This document shows, in pieces, positions 23,788-35,290 of a stretch of 64,000 nt of DNA. The notes below the pieces were generated by a model. That model saw nothing but the letters and a program-made list of their open reading frames with translations, searched no databases and had not been told where the DNA came from. Source of the DNA: Heliocybe sulcata (Eukaryota; Basidiomycota; Agaricomycetes; Gloeophyllales; Gloeophyllaceae); NCBI GenBank assembly GCA_004369045.1, contig ML213503.1:2280341-2344340 (forward strand). Direction: 5' to 3'. Position 1 is the first letter of the stretch, and each line of letters starts with the position of its first letter. Both the position numbers and the translations under genes were made by a program.

Positions 23788-24660
23788 ATGACTGTCAGCG
23801 CTACCTCTCCGACGGTGACATCCGTTGCGAGTCCTGCTGATACGACTGTCGATCTCATCCAGGCTGACACGGAATCGACGATGGTCTCGAAGGCGCATTA
23901 CCACCCGTTCCACCCGTACATGTTTGGGCTGATGACGTTCTGTGCGCTGGCTGAGCTGGGGCTGACGGCATTCTTGATTACGATGGGGAATGAGCATCAT
24001 ACGTGGCCGAGTATCCGCTATCATTCGCTGTCAGTCTCTCAGCCTCGGGAGTGCGTACGGCGCGCTAATCCTCGTCAGTTGTGCAGGTTGATCCTGTTCT
24101 GCTTTGACGCAGTATGGACAATGATATTTTCCACAGCGTATCTGCTATGGATGATCGACGGGTCCGTGCACGTCCTAGCCAGCATCGCTAGCTCCGTGAT
24201 ATGGCTGGTCATCACGAGCATCGTATGGGTGCGTGATTTCTCCACCTCATATACGAACCGCTGAAGATGTCCCCGGCAGGGGACCGCATCCGGAGTTATG
24301 CACAGCACTCGAGGTGGGCACGACTGTCCGGGTGCCCCAGCCAATTCACGGTCTGTCTCCCTCTCTTATCCTCCCTCCCCCCTCAGGTAGCATATCCTTA
24401 CACTCTCGGGACAGATGCCGACAATCCCTGACCGTAGAAGCCCTCGGGTGGACCGAGTTCTCCTTGTGCGTCGTCGCGCTGGCCGCGACGGTCCTGTGGA
24501 TACGGCTGAGCAGGCGGAGATACGTGAGTGATTCTCGCCGGCTCGTGTAGCCTTATCATGTATGTGGAATTGATTTGGACTTTTCACATATGGGTATGTG
24601 CTTACTGGGTTGATCTGTGTGCAGAGATCTCCGTATCTGCGGCTTATGTCGAGCTGGTGA
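23788..24660 (+). CDS. MARVEL-like four-helix membrane protein
   Basis: Five exons (23788-24029, 24087-24228, 24280-24350, 24415-24523, 24625-24660) give 199 residues. Helices are visible at YMFGLMTFCALAELGLTAFL, LLILFCFDAVWTMIFSTAYL, LASIASSVIWLVITSIVWGT and LGWTEFSLCVVALAATVLWI. A short loop before the last helix contains two cysteines (DCPGAPANSRCRQ). Four helices with the loop between three and four fit the MARVEL-like proteins common in Agaricomycetes, which sit in membrane domains; no specific function is known to me. An ATG further upstream exists, but the N-terminus chosen matches the usual short cytosolic start. Confidence 0.75.
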
Positions 24661-24932
24661 AGGACTCTGGCGTTTGTTGTGGTACGGTTCTGGCGTACTC
24701 CATGTATAGGTAGCAAGAAATGGGACATTGGGATGCTCCAGTGTATGATTCTGTCTGGCACGGAATCTGCACCTTCCTGAGACAACTCTGCTGATCCCAA
24801 GAGTGCGCAAAGACGTGTGGAACTCGTTAGCTTTGTGGCGCAGTCACGGTCACGTGTTGTCGCCACCGTGACGCCGTCGCACTGTCGCAGGCAAGTCGCA
24901 CCTTGCCCTGCCCCCTAGTGTTGAAAGTCACT

Positions 24933-26139
24933 ATGCGTAGCTTGTCTAAGGTATCAGTGCAATTGACTCCTGCTCAGAAGCATCTATACGCTACAGAGAC
25001 CCAAGTCAACTTCCGTCTGATTGCAAAACTCGTTGCTACCCGATCTCGTCGCATTTTAACTGCAGCGGACCTAGTCTCAGCTGACCTCCAAGCCGAGCTA
25101 GCTGAATACTCGCAGTTCGTGGAACTGAGCTACGATGCTATGCCAGTGGAGACGGTGTATCAGAAAATGGACGTTCTATCGCGGCCAAACTTTCCGCTGG
25201 AGCAGTCTGACGCTGTTCTGGAAACGAAGCTTCTGAAGTCCCTCCATGGTCGAGTTGCGAACCTCCATGCTTTCCTGGCTTATCGACCGTCGAAGAAGCA
25301 ACTTGTTTTGGCTATCTCAGGGACTCATAATATAAAGCAAGTCTTTCAAGACCTACGTGCAATCAGGAAACCTTATCGTCAGGGGAAGGGATGTGCTGTG
25401 CACACAGGCTTTTGGAAGTTGTACAAGGGCATCAAGGAGGCAGCGATGGAGAGCCTCCACGACACTCTACAGCCACTATCGCAAGATGTTCAGGAGATCG
25501 TAATTACTGGACACAGCATGGGCGGGGCTGTCGGCTCACTGCTAGCCCTGGACTTACTTCTCAATCAAGCTGAACTTCTCGGCGGCCGTAGGCTCAAGCT
25601 GATATTCTACGGCGCTCCAAGGGTCGGCAATGCGAAGCTAGCGGAACTTTGGAGTGATGCCACTCAGAAGTATCGCTCGGAGCACGGCGAAGGCTCTCTA
25701 ACAGAATGCCTCGTCAAGGGCTACAATGATGGTGAGGTGTCCGCCATCATATCATCTCACTCTCCCTTGCTGACTGGTTCGCATGTCGACAGGTGTTCCT
25801 TCGCTTCCTCCGTATAAGCTCGGTTACAGACATGTCACCAAGAGCCAGCTCTACTCTGTAGGAGGGCGGTTGTACCACATACCTCCTTCCGAATGCGAAC
25901 ATGGGCTTTTTGATATCTCTGAAGACGCCAAAGCAGCGGGGACTGCTGTGCTTTATCCCAGAGGCGGTCACAATTACTACAGCGAAAGAGATTGGGAACG
26001 CATCATGCGGCGTCTTGCCTGGCTGGTGGACAATATGGACCGGTACCCGGACTGGGAGAAGCGATATTATAAGGAAGTGATCGGTCCAGAACAAGCATGG
26101 CAGCGCAAGATAGCTGGTTCCAAACCGAAATATGCATGA
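24933..26139 (+). CDS. Class 3 lipase-like hydrolase, copy 1
   Basis: Two exons (24933-25731, 25793-26139) encode 381 residues. The nucleophile elbow GHSMGGAV puts the catalytic Ser at 195. The Asp is probably that of YNDGVPSLPP, split by the intron, and the His that of RGGHNYYSERDW. Class 3 lipases cut acylglycerols or related esters. There is no signal peptide, so it is probably intracellular. The next gene is a close paralogue with its single intron at the same place (after the codon for Asp in NDG), so the two arose by tandem duplication. Confidence 0.88.
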
Positions 26140-26376
26140 ATACCCCCATGTCCCGGAGCACCCAGCTGCCGTGACTCCTGCTCTTAAAGTCGAGCATTCC
26201 TGTGCCACGTGCACGTGATTACACGTGTTGTTGCTGCCCATGGTCTTTTTATAGTTGCTGACCATTGCATCATTTACTACGTGCGTATGGGCGCTCCATC
26301 CTCCATATAACTTACCCATCACGTCTCCCTTCAGCTAGACTCTCTTCCTCACCTTGCTCCAGCCGACTAAGAAGGA

Positions 26377-27657
26377 ATGTTCAGCTATGTCGGCCGGCTA
26401 CTGTCGAGGGACGCGTTGGAGCTGGCGCCTGCGCAGAAGTACATGTACGATCACGAGTCTCTCGGCAATTTCCGGGTCATATCGAGGATCGTTGCCACCC
26501 GCTCTCGCTACGTCCTGACATCCAAGGATGCTGCCCCTTCGGAGCTGCAGCGAGAGTTGGCCGAGCTGGGGCACTTCTCTGAATTGGCATACAATGTCAT
26601 GCCTGTCGAGATGGTCTATAGCAATTTGGAGTTATTGACGCAACCAGGCTTTCCGCTAGAAGATGCCGAGGTCATCAAGGATTCCCAGTTATTACAGTCC
26701 TTTGTCGGATCTGTGGCAAATTTACCGGGATTCACTGCATACCGTAGTGCCAGAAAGCAGCTCGTCGTTGCGATATCTGGAACGCGTACACTCAAACATG
26801 TTGCGTACGACTTCCGCAATCAGATGACCCGTCACCCTGCCTGTAAGAAGTGCTTAGTGCATAAAGGCTTCTGGAAGCTATACCTAGGGTTGAAGGCACC
26901 GGTGATGACTGCCATCCGAGATGCTTTGATGGAGAAAGCAGGAGAAATCGAAGAGCTCGCTATAACGGGGCACAGCATGGGAGGCGCCATGAGCTACCTT
27001 CTCGCTTTGGATTTGTTGTTGGAGAAGGAAATTTTGCTCCCTGGTCTGAGAATCAAGTTGGCTGTGTTCGGTTCTCCGAGAGTCGGGAATAAACGGCTGG
27101 CCCGCGTATGGCGGAAGGCTGTAGATGACTACCGTATGGAGTACGGGCAGGAAGCGTTACTGGAATATTCGGTGAAGATATACAACGATGGTAAGTCTTG
27201 TTCATATTCGCCCACTTCCTGTAATAACTGTTCGATGCCATGATTAGGAGCAACTTCCCTTCCTCCCCACAGCTGGAAGTATAGACATTTCACGAAAACG
27301 CCTCTGTATCACTACGGCAGCCGACTTTATCGCGTTCCATCCAGCGAGTGCGAACACGGTGTTTTCCGTGTATCTGTTGGAGAAGAGGAAGAAAGGCGGA
27401 GGCTGCAATTTCCCAGGGGTGGGCATGGATACTACAACGACCGGGATATGGAGTCGTTTGCGAATCGTCTGTCATGGATCGCAGAGCATATGGGGGAGGA
27501 GGGGTGGAAGGAAAGGTATTTGGAGCAAGTCAAGGCCCGTGAGGAGTTAGCGGAAGCGCAAGCTGTTACGAAGAAGCGGTGGAAAGCCATAGCACGTCCG
27601 ATTGTCCGCAGACCAAGTGGGTCGGAGACCACCAAAGTCGACGATGCAAGACAATGA
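26377..27657 (+). CDS. Class 3 lipase-like hydrolase, copy 2
   Basis: Two exons (26377-27190, 27248-27657) encode 407 residues. It matches the upstream gene along its whole length: AISGTRTLKHVAYDF, TGHSMGGAMSYLLALDLL (Ser 200), FGSPRVGNKRLA, then SSECEHGVF and RGGHGYYNDRD near the end. In place of GVPSLPP it has GATSLPP, and it carries a longer, Lys/Arg/Glu-rich C-terminal tail of about 40 residues. The two copies are 237 bp apart and in the same direction. No signal peptide. Confidence 0.88.
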
Positions 27658-27764
27658 GGTATATTGTTTGACATTGATAACGGTACATGCATTGATACAG
27701 TCTAATAGATTACAGCAATCCCTATGCGGCAGGAAGCCCATGGCTAGCATATCAACACAGACCT

Positions 27765-30044
27765 TCAGCTGGATCCACCAGATGCCCCACCTCTCTCCTG
27801 TTTCGAACGCAGGCGCAGCCACGCGGTGACCATAAATAATACCCATGCAAAGAGCACCAATACTGCCGACGCTGTGGCAGCCAATTCTCCTCTCCTGACC
27901 TCGCTCTTCGAGGTGACCACAACCGCTGGGGGCGGTGAAGTCGTGTCATTGCTGCCACGAGCCTCCCGATCTTCCACTTCATCGGGTAGAATGAGATACT
28001 GGTGAATCGGAGGCGTCTCGAACCCTTGGGAAGTCCTCTCAGGCTCTCCAAGCAGCGGTGTGTGCTCTGTGGAATCCTGGGAGGACGTGGAGGCACGGGG
28101 AGCCTGCGACTGGCGAACAGCCGGGGTCTGTGGCACGCTACCACGGCCATGGGACCGCTCCTTACGTGACCCCGCACTTTGGCGCTGTTGAGACTCCGCG
28201 GCGGCACGCGACCTGTGTCGGATGAGCTTCACAAGACCCACGAGAACCAGGATCTCTGCGATGTTGACCGCCAAGAACCCATCCAGAAGGTACTGCATAG
28301 GCTGCTTCGATGCCCGGGATTTGAGGTCCAAAGATAGTCCCGCGAGTGTCTGTGAAATCGTAGAGCCAGTTTGTTCAAGCTGGAGCGGGATACCTGTTAG
28401 GATTGCGTCCGACATAGCCTTGCGGGATCGAGACTTACAGCTTTATGGGCTCCGAGGGTGGTGGAGACATATTTAAAGGGGACGATTTGAGGCACGATCA
28501 TGACGAGGAGCACTAGAGCTTGCTCAGCAACTTGAGAACACCCGAAGCTGAACGCCACTTACAAGGTGAGAACCCCTGCCCGATTCCAAAGGCTGCGATA
28601 CCTGGCATCGGCGTCCCGGTCCATGCCGGCGGTAGAGCTAGCCAGGCGTAGCAGCACGCGGTTAAGATTGCGGAGAGCATAAATAACTGTAAGACGATCG
28701 GCCTATTCTTGAAGTGGTCTGTGATGTATCCGCACTATCGGAGAGCAGAGTTCAGTCATGGGGCACAACAGCAATGGAATGGTCGGGCACTAACAATGGG
28801 GTAGAGAACCACACTGCCCGCGAGCAAGTAGGAAGCACTGTTGCTTGCCTCCAGCTCGGTGAGGCCATAACGCCGCTCGATAATGTTACTAATGGAATCG
28901 ATAAGTGACGTTAGAGTTGAAAAGCTTGCCGTAAGAGCGAGTAGAAGATGCGTACGCAGCGAGGTGTGTGAAAGGCGACCATATCATTCCGCAAAGTATA
29001 TTTAGCCCAATATAACTGTGAGGGTGAATGTGTGAGATGCCGGATGCGTTCATAGAAGGTCACGTGAGTAAGATGACTTACACCCAGAATACATCCCCGA
29101 GTTTTGTGATATCACGGAAGTGGACCTTGCGCTTTTCCGCAACGCGTTCCAGAGCTTGGGCTTCAGACATGTTCTGAGGCGCCAGTCTGGATGCCTCGTC
29201 TTCGATCTCAGCGGCCTCGAGTTCCGTGTTGGAGTTGCGGACGAGCCATTTAGCTGCGGAGACGTAGATCAAGTTGATGAGGACGGAAAAGGCAGCAAGT
29301 GCTGTGGCTGCGATGAAGGGAGCGTGGGGGCCGAATTTCTGTGAGAGCGGGTACGAGGACCGGGCCGAGATGAAGGATGCGCCTTTGCCCGCAACGAGCC
29401 CTAAAGCGAGAGACACGCCGAGTCCGTGAGACTGGAAGAACCGGACGATAATAGTCTCTTGGACGACCGCGAGTGGGGAGACTCCAAGGCCAAAGATGAA
29501 CAACCCAAATGCCATAAGACGGACGTTCTCGGAGATATCCCCCACGAGGAGAAGCGCTTGACCTGGGTGCAGTTGAGTCAGGACGTCGGGCTGGGCCTTG
29601 ATAAGGCTGGCGCTTACCGAGGAAGATGACACCCGTGGCGAGGATGCTGGTCAGCGTGGTACCGAGCCTGCTTGCCATGATGCCGCCGACGAGCGGTGTC
29701 CATGTGCTGTTGAGACTGAGCGCTGAAATTAGGAGGCTGAATTCGGTGTTGTCGGTGCCCATCTCTCGTGTGATGCGTGACTTGAGGGGACCGAGGATGT
29801 AGGAAGCGCTGCAGACACAGGCGCCGTCGGTGTGACGGAGAGCGGGTGGAGTGGATGGCACTTACTAATGGCTCCCGATGCTCAACGAACAGGCGCAGAG
29901 TAAAGCCAAGGCACGGACAACGAAAGCGCTCTTTTTGGTTGTCGTCGGGAGTCGTACAGGTCGTGAGCCATCGTCGTTGCCGAGAGTGTCCTGGAGGAGG
30001 CGTTCTGCCTCGTCCGACCTCCGTCCGGAAGCATTAGTCGGCAT
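27765..30044 (-). CDS. MFS transporter, MFSD1-like
   Basis: Eight exons (30044-29866, 29808-29618, 29562-29082, 29015-28956, 28888-28795, 28734-28563, 28518-28439, 28379-27765) give 623 residues. About eleven or twelve hydrophobic segments can be traced, with motifs of the major facilitator fold (ALSLNSTWTPLVGGIMASRL, GLGVSPLAVVQETIIVRFF). The middle loop between the two halves is acidic, and the protein ends with a Ser/Pro-rich stretch and one more hydrophobic segment (VLVLFAWVLFMVTAW). The overall pattern is like the lysosomal/vacuolar MFSD1 group, whose animal member exports dipeptides; substrate here unknown. An upstream in-frame ATG at 30173 overlaps a TATA-like word, so I prefer the later start. 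Confidence 0.85.
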
Positions 30045-31502
30045 TGTCGTCGTCTCGGAAAGGTCGTTGTCGGCGTCGGCGGTGCTGAGGGGGCGGAGAG
30101 GAACGAAAGAGGGAGAGCTGTGGGCAGGAAGGAGAGATGCGAGGCGTTTCCCCAAAGGCTTTATAAATGGCATGGCTGGAGGGAGTAATTATGGATGGAG
30201 GAGGAGGTGGGTTGTCTAATCTGATAAGTGGGCCGACTTCTAACGGGACCCATCTGTGACGTAAGCAACTTTGCCCGGCCCTTCCCGTCCCACAGCCACC
30301 GTTTTCGGACGACCTCCGCCTCTTCTTCCGCTCTCTTGGCTACGCTCGGGAGTTTTACGAGTCTGCTGCCCCCTCCTGCTGGACGACTTTCTCAAGTTTG
30401 CTCAGTCGTCGTGCTCGTCGGTCGCACCGTGCTGGACTCTTCTTCCGGGATACGCGAAGCGAGGCTTCGTCGAGGGTGCTGCGCGGTCTGGGTTGCTTGT
30501 GATAGCCTTGCCAGCTCCGAGTAACGCTTTCCTGAGTAGATTTCATCTATTCAGCCACATCGCTAGCACTTGCTAGCGTTGCGCCGAACCCCTTATACGA
30601 TGACCTCCTGAATCTTATCAGGTCTAGTCCACCATTCATCCGATACTCTTGCCTGGTCATGGGTGCGTCAGCTTGATGGACTCACTCACTCTTGGGTGCC
30701 ACTGTTTGCTCGATTCCCCGAGTTAGATTATCTCGCGTCGTCCAATATCGTTTTGCAATTGGTTCCCTGTGCTTGGAAACGAATGCACTTCCCCGAACTT
30801 CTTGAGCGTCTACATCTTTGATATTGCGATGCGGTGAAGCAATCGGGCGTCATACATAGCGCGGAGATGAACAGTTTGTGGCGTCTTGTTCCACCTCTTG
30901 TACAAGTAGCATATTGCAGTTCAAATACAACTCACTTTCGCATTCACTGTCGCATATGCATGTCTGCGCGTGTCTATAGTCACGTCAACTCAAGAGCCGG
31001 TTTTCCAAAATCAACTTGATCCGATAAAACCTCGGTCCGGGGAATAATGAAAGTAGAGTGTGGGGAAGCCAGTACGTTGAACTTGGTCAGCTTGACCTCA
31101 CACCTCTTGGTCCCATACCCCACCCTTCCCAATAACGTGCTTTTAATCTCCAAGGATACCCGTCCTCAAAAGGACTCCAGCAGAGGCATGCATTCGTTCG
31201 AATAGATTCCAACCTCCGGACATCAAGCTTGTCAAAGTTCCTCGCTTTCGACTGACCCTTGTACCGCTTTCATCGGAACACGTTGTGGTTTCGCAATCGC
31301 GTTTCTGCCTCGTTGTCTGCTGACGATTTACGGTGAGCATTCTCTCCGCCGGCGCCGGGAAACCGTACTCACGTTAAATCACCCCGAACTCCCGAAGACA
31401 CGCTTATTCACGTACACTACTCACGTATTTTCACCTCACCTGTAACGACCGGCGGCCCATCAAGCGACTTTGTGAACCAGTATCGACCTCACATCTCCGC
31501 CA
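30045..31502. other. Divergent intergenic region, 1.46 kb
   Basis: This lies between the starts of the MFS transporter and the GH16 gene. Open frames such as 30228-30524 have no recognisable features, and their Pro/Ser/Arg-rich make-up suggests non-coding DNA. It should hold both promoters; nothing else was identified. Confidence 0.45.
30154..30162 (-). promoter_or_regulatory. TATA-like box of the MFS gene
   Basis: TTTATAAAG on the minus strand lies about 110 bases before the chosen ATG. It argues against using the more upstream in-frame ATG, which would put the box inside the coding region. Confidence 0.4.
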
Positions 31503-33432
31503 ATGTACTCACACCTGCCTGCAACGCTGCTCCATCTCCTGCTCGTCCTACCGTCCCTGGGACCCAACGGAGCCGTGTCCGCACTCCCAAGTCTCAACTT
31601 CTCAGGGGTGTCAATACCATCTCTCTGGAATGGCGATCGTCGGGACGCAGGTTGGTCTTCCCTGTTTCCGCATGCCGCTTCATCCCATGGTTTCAGGGTG
31701 AAAAGAGGGTCCTCGGCTTCGGGAAGTTCCAGCTTTGAATACGACCAGAATGGAACGAGCTTTCTGTGGGTGATCCAGGATACGTACGAGGGCCAATCGT
31801 TCTTCGAGTGCGTGTTCACGGTCATGAGTGCTGGGGATTGGTCCACGGTTGACGTGATGCGTGCAAAGCCGATTTGGATTCTATAGCGACTTGGATCCCA
31901 CACAGTAAGTCCTCCGATTCGTTGACACTGCCTCGGTGGAGCTCACGCAAGCCTACCAGTGGGACGGTAACGTCAGTCCTGACTATGGAGCCAATGAAAT
32001 AGGCTCTTCGCTGATATCGATTTCGCATCAGCTATGTGAATTCCTCGACTGCATTCTCAAGCGGCCTCGCATATGTTACCAATGATAACAAAGTGATCAT
32101 GAAGGGGGATAATACAACCTGGCTGCCCCAGGGTACCGACCGCTCTAGGTCCGTCGCCGGGATTTTGCATAATTGAATAGAATATTCATACGTGTCCCTG
32201 CAGTGTCCGCGTTTCCTCCTATGCGCAGTACAATACTGGACTGTTCATCCTGGACGTCGATAGGGCGCCATGGGGCTGTGGTAAGTCCCGCCACTTAAGC
32301 CCAACTTGCTCAGAGCGCGAATATTTGCTACAGGCGTGTGGCCTGCGTTTTGGACTCTAGGTGGAGGCACATGGCCTTACGTATGTCATACATACTTTGC
32401 ATTCCAGTCGGGGCCCAACTGAACTCTCCTCAGACAGGAGAGATTGACATTGTAGAAGGCGTGCACGACAATCAGCATAATCAGGTCACCTGGCATACCG
32501 GCGAGAGTGTGTATACTCTGTTTGCGCAGTCCGGGGTTGACTGACCCTGATACGCCTACCCCAGACTGCTCGTTGACACCGTCCGCGAACTTTACGGGAA
32601 CAGTCGTCGTACGTGGCCAGGTCCTCTCTGACAGAGCGATCGCGCTGACTGTCGCTGCAGCAAACGAACGGCCAGGACAACCTAGACTGCTACGGCAACT
32701 CCAACAACAACGCGGGATGCGGTATCACAGAATGGAGCCGCGCGTCCTACGGACCGACGTTTGATGCTCAGGGCGGCGGCGTCTTCGCTATGAAATGGGA
32801 CGACGAAGGCATAGCAGTGTGTAAGCCTGTCCTTAGTTGCGACCAGAGCTTTCATTTACTGGGTATCGTTAGGGTCGTTCTATAGGGCTGCCGTGCCAGC
32901 TGACGTCGTCAGCGGCCAGCCCGATCCCTCGGGCTGGCCTGAGCCTGTCGCCGCTCTGGATCCCGCGGGGTGCGACCCCATCACGAACTTTGTGAACCAT
33001 TCAATTGTTTTTGGTGCGTGCCGGCGCGTTCAAGAAGGTAATCTGTGCTGACGGTGTTAATGGTATGTAGATATCACGTTTTGCGGTGAGTCTGTGAAGT
33101 CTCTTGTTGGAGATGTATGTGCTGAGGAGGGCTAGGCGACTGGGCGGGGAACTCGTATGCGACGTCAGGCTGCCCGGGGACGTGCGCGGAGCGCTTGATG
33201 GATCCCAGCAATTTTGTGGTGAGTGCTCAACGGGCGTGGACGTGGACGCGGAGATCTGACTGTCGTGCAGAATGCTTCATGGATCATCAACTCGCTCAAG
33301 GTATACAAGAAGCAGATTATCAGTGGTCGGGTTTCGGGCGCAATTTCTCAGTTGTCCAGCCCTTCCCTATCAGTGCTATTGGGATCGACGCTGTTGTTTG
33401 CGGGCTTGAGCTTGCTCGGGTTGGTGCTATGA
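31503..33432 (+). CDS. GH16 beta-glucanase, probable GPI anchor
   Basis: Thirteen exons (31503-31807, 31869-31904, 31960-31971, 32032-32148, 32204-32280, 32334-32380, 32435-32507, 32565-32608, 32661-32820, 32873-33013, 33071-33085, 33136-33218, 33271-33432) give 423 residues. A signal peptide leads into the jelly-roll enzyme. The catalytic motif GEIDIVEGVH gives Glu201 (nucleophile), Asp203 and Glu206 (acid/base). VWPAFWTLGGGTWPYTGE and WSFYRAAVPADV are conserved GH16 segments. GH16 enzymes of this kind cut 1,3- or mixed 1,3-1,4-beta-glucan in the cell wall. A hydrophobic C-terminus (LLGSTLLFAGLSLLGLVL) suggests a GPI anchor. Exons 3 and 11 are only 12 and 15 bases. Confidence 0.92.
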
Positions 33433-33597
33433 CGTTGCTGGATGCTTTGTAGTCGAAGGCAGACAAATTTGAATGCGATACTGCAGAATTTCGAGTTCAA
33501 TGCGCCGACGGGAAGAGATGCCGTGCATATGGACCAACGGCTGCGCACTAACGCTGATACCTTACAGCCCCTACTTAACACATTATAGACCATCAAT

Positions 33598-35014
33598 TTA
33601 CAGCTTTAATATCCGCGCTCCTGAGACACTGCTGTCTCGTGTAGCGATCTCTAAGTTCGGCTCCGCGAAGCTGGCCCGCATAGGCGTGACGCTGGCATGA
33701 CCTTTATGCATGGCCCAGCCATCGGAACCGACAGGCAAAATATCCTCGCCAGGGAATATGAGGTCATGCATATCGGGGTGGAATTTGAACACCAGCTTGC
33801 CAACCTGGGATGCATCAGAGTCCTTCCCGGACTGTTCTCGCGAGTCTTGGGCTACGGGAGCGTCTGGCCCACCAGACGAACCTGTACGTTGCAGTGCAGG
33901 GGCTTCTTCGGGCGCATGTGCAGCGAACAGTCTCCCGTATGCGTTGCGCCATATTGTTGTCCAGTGGATCTGGAGACCGGCTTCGCTAAGGAGTTCTTCG
34001 ATCATGGGGATGTTGATGTTGTAGAGGTCTACTTCGCCGTTGCGTAGACCCCCTTCGTCTTTGCCCCAATTTTCCCATAGATGGGTGATGATGCGGCCAG
34101 CGAGTTGGTGCGCCGGGTCGAAGTAGGTTGTCGGTGTTGGACGGTTGACGGTCCCGTAGGATACAGCGATGGAGCGCACGTGGGACAGTGATGAGGAGAG
34201 AGCTGCTCCTATGGTTCCGGACGATAGAGCAAACGCCGCTGAGCAGGCAGCATTAGTAGTAGTTGGACCATGGATTAATATCGCGGTTACGAACATGAGG
34301 TATTCCGACCAAAGTTGGGTCCTGACAGCTAATCGTCAAGAAAAGTCGCGTAAGATGTGACGGTGCGAGATGGAGCCGCGAGATTACGAACCACCAGGTC
34401 GATCTCTCCTTTGTATAGGTTGTGCAAAGCTATGTTGGCGCAGGTAGCTGGGGTCTAATATTCCATGCAGCATCTGGTCTAGGAGGGCGAGTAGCACTTA
34501 CGCCATCTAGGAGTATCCATTCCGCAACCTCGCCGTCCTTTAATTGGCGAGAAACAGGAGAAGTTTCGCCCTGCCCGTCTGGGATAACAATGAGGGAGAT
34601 CACCAAGCGGCGCTACAAAACACATACCAGGCTCGCGAGGATAATAGTAGCGTCCTTGGATAATGTCCTTGATCTGGTAGGCCTTGCCTATGGACGGGTT
34701 TGACGGATTCAAGAGCGACGGTTCCGAATTCTCCTACCGATCCAGGACTTTTGCGTACTTGGTACGACCACCTTGACGTCCCAACCTGGCGGGGCAGGTC
34801 ATCATTCGTAACAGATATAAGTACAAATGGCAGGGCACATACCAAAGTTGTCTGTCAGGTAGCGGTAAAATCCATATACGTATGGCGAATCGCGGCCTGG
34901 TGGCCCGTCGTCGTTCTTAACGCGACGTCAATTCACTTCAATACGATATATTTCCAGCTAGGACAATGCGTTGATACTTGCGGTCAGCAATACTCTGAGT
35001 TTCCTGTGAGCCAT
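33598..35014 (-). CDS. SurE-type 5'/3'-nucleotidase or acid phosphatase
   Basis: Eight exons (35014-34982, 34915-34843, 34785-34738, 34687-34628, 34578-34502, 34454-34392, 34328-34295, 34238-33598) give 342 residues. The SurE metal-binding start is clear (VLLTNDDGPPG), followed by DSPYVYGFYRYL, VVVPSTQKSWIGKAY and the second site SGPNFGRNTSSAFALSSGT. SurE enzymes remove phosphate from nucleotides. Yeast Pby1 fuses this domain to a tubulin-tyrosine-ligase domain; here only the SurE part is present. The first intron starts with GC instead of GT (ACC, then GCAAGT), needed to join the codons of the TNDDG motif. Confidence 0.9.
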
Positions 35015-35290
35015 GGTATGAGTCCAAGAGATCCAGGCAAGGAACAGAGTAAATCGCGCAAGAGTAAGTTGGTTCGTACTTGCAAGCCTGAGAGCAATCG
35101 GCATCGGCATCGGCATCTTCCACTTCCTTTGCCCACTGCAGTCTGTATGAATCTCGCCTTTTCACGGATAGTGATCTTGCGGAATTCACTAGTGCAAAGC
35201 TCTCGTCTTCATACAGGACTCTGTCACCATCGCTTGTCGTACAAGTGCTCCCCACCAGTCTTGCACCAGTTTCCCAGTCTGAGAGCCAGC

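Noticed and set aside
29866-30173. Longer N-terminus for the MFS transporter from the ATG at 30173.
   Set aside because: A TATA-like box would fall inside the coding part; the shorter start at 30044 suits the family.
30228-30576. Overlapping open frames of about 100 codons upstream of the MFS gene.
   Set aside because: Pro/Ser/Arg-rich without features, no splice extension, and located in promoter space.
9000-35000. A biosynthetic gene cluster around the amidase, lipases, MFS transporter and GH16.
   Set aside because: No backbone enzyme, P450, or pathway regulator is present, and the enzymes are separated by housekeeping genes.
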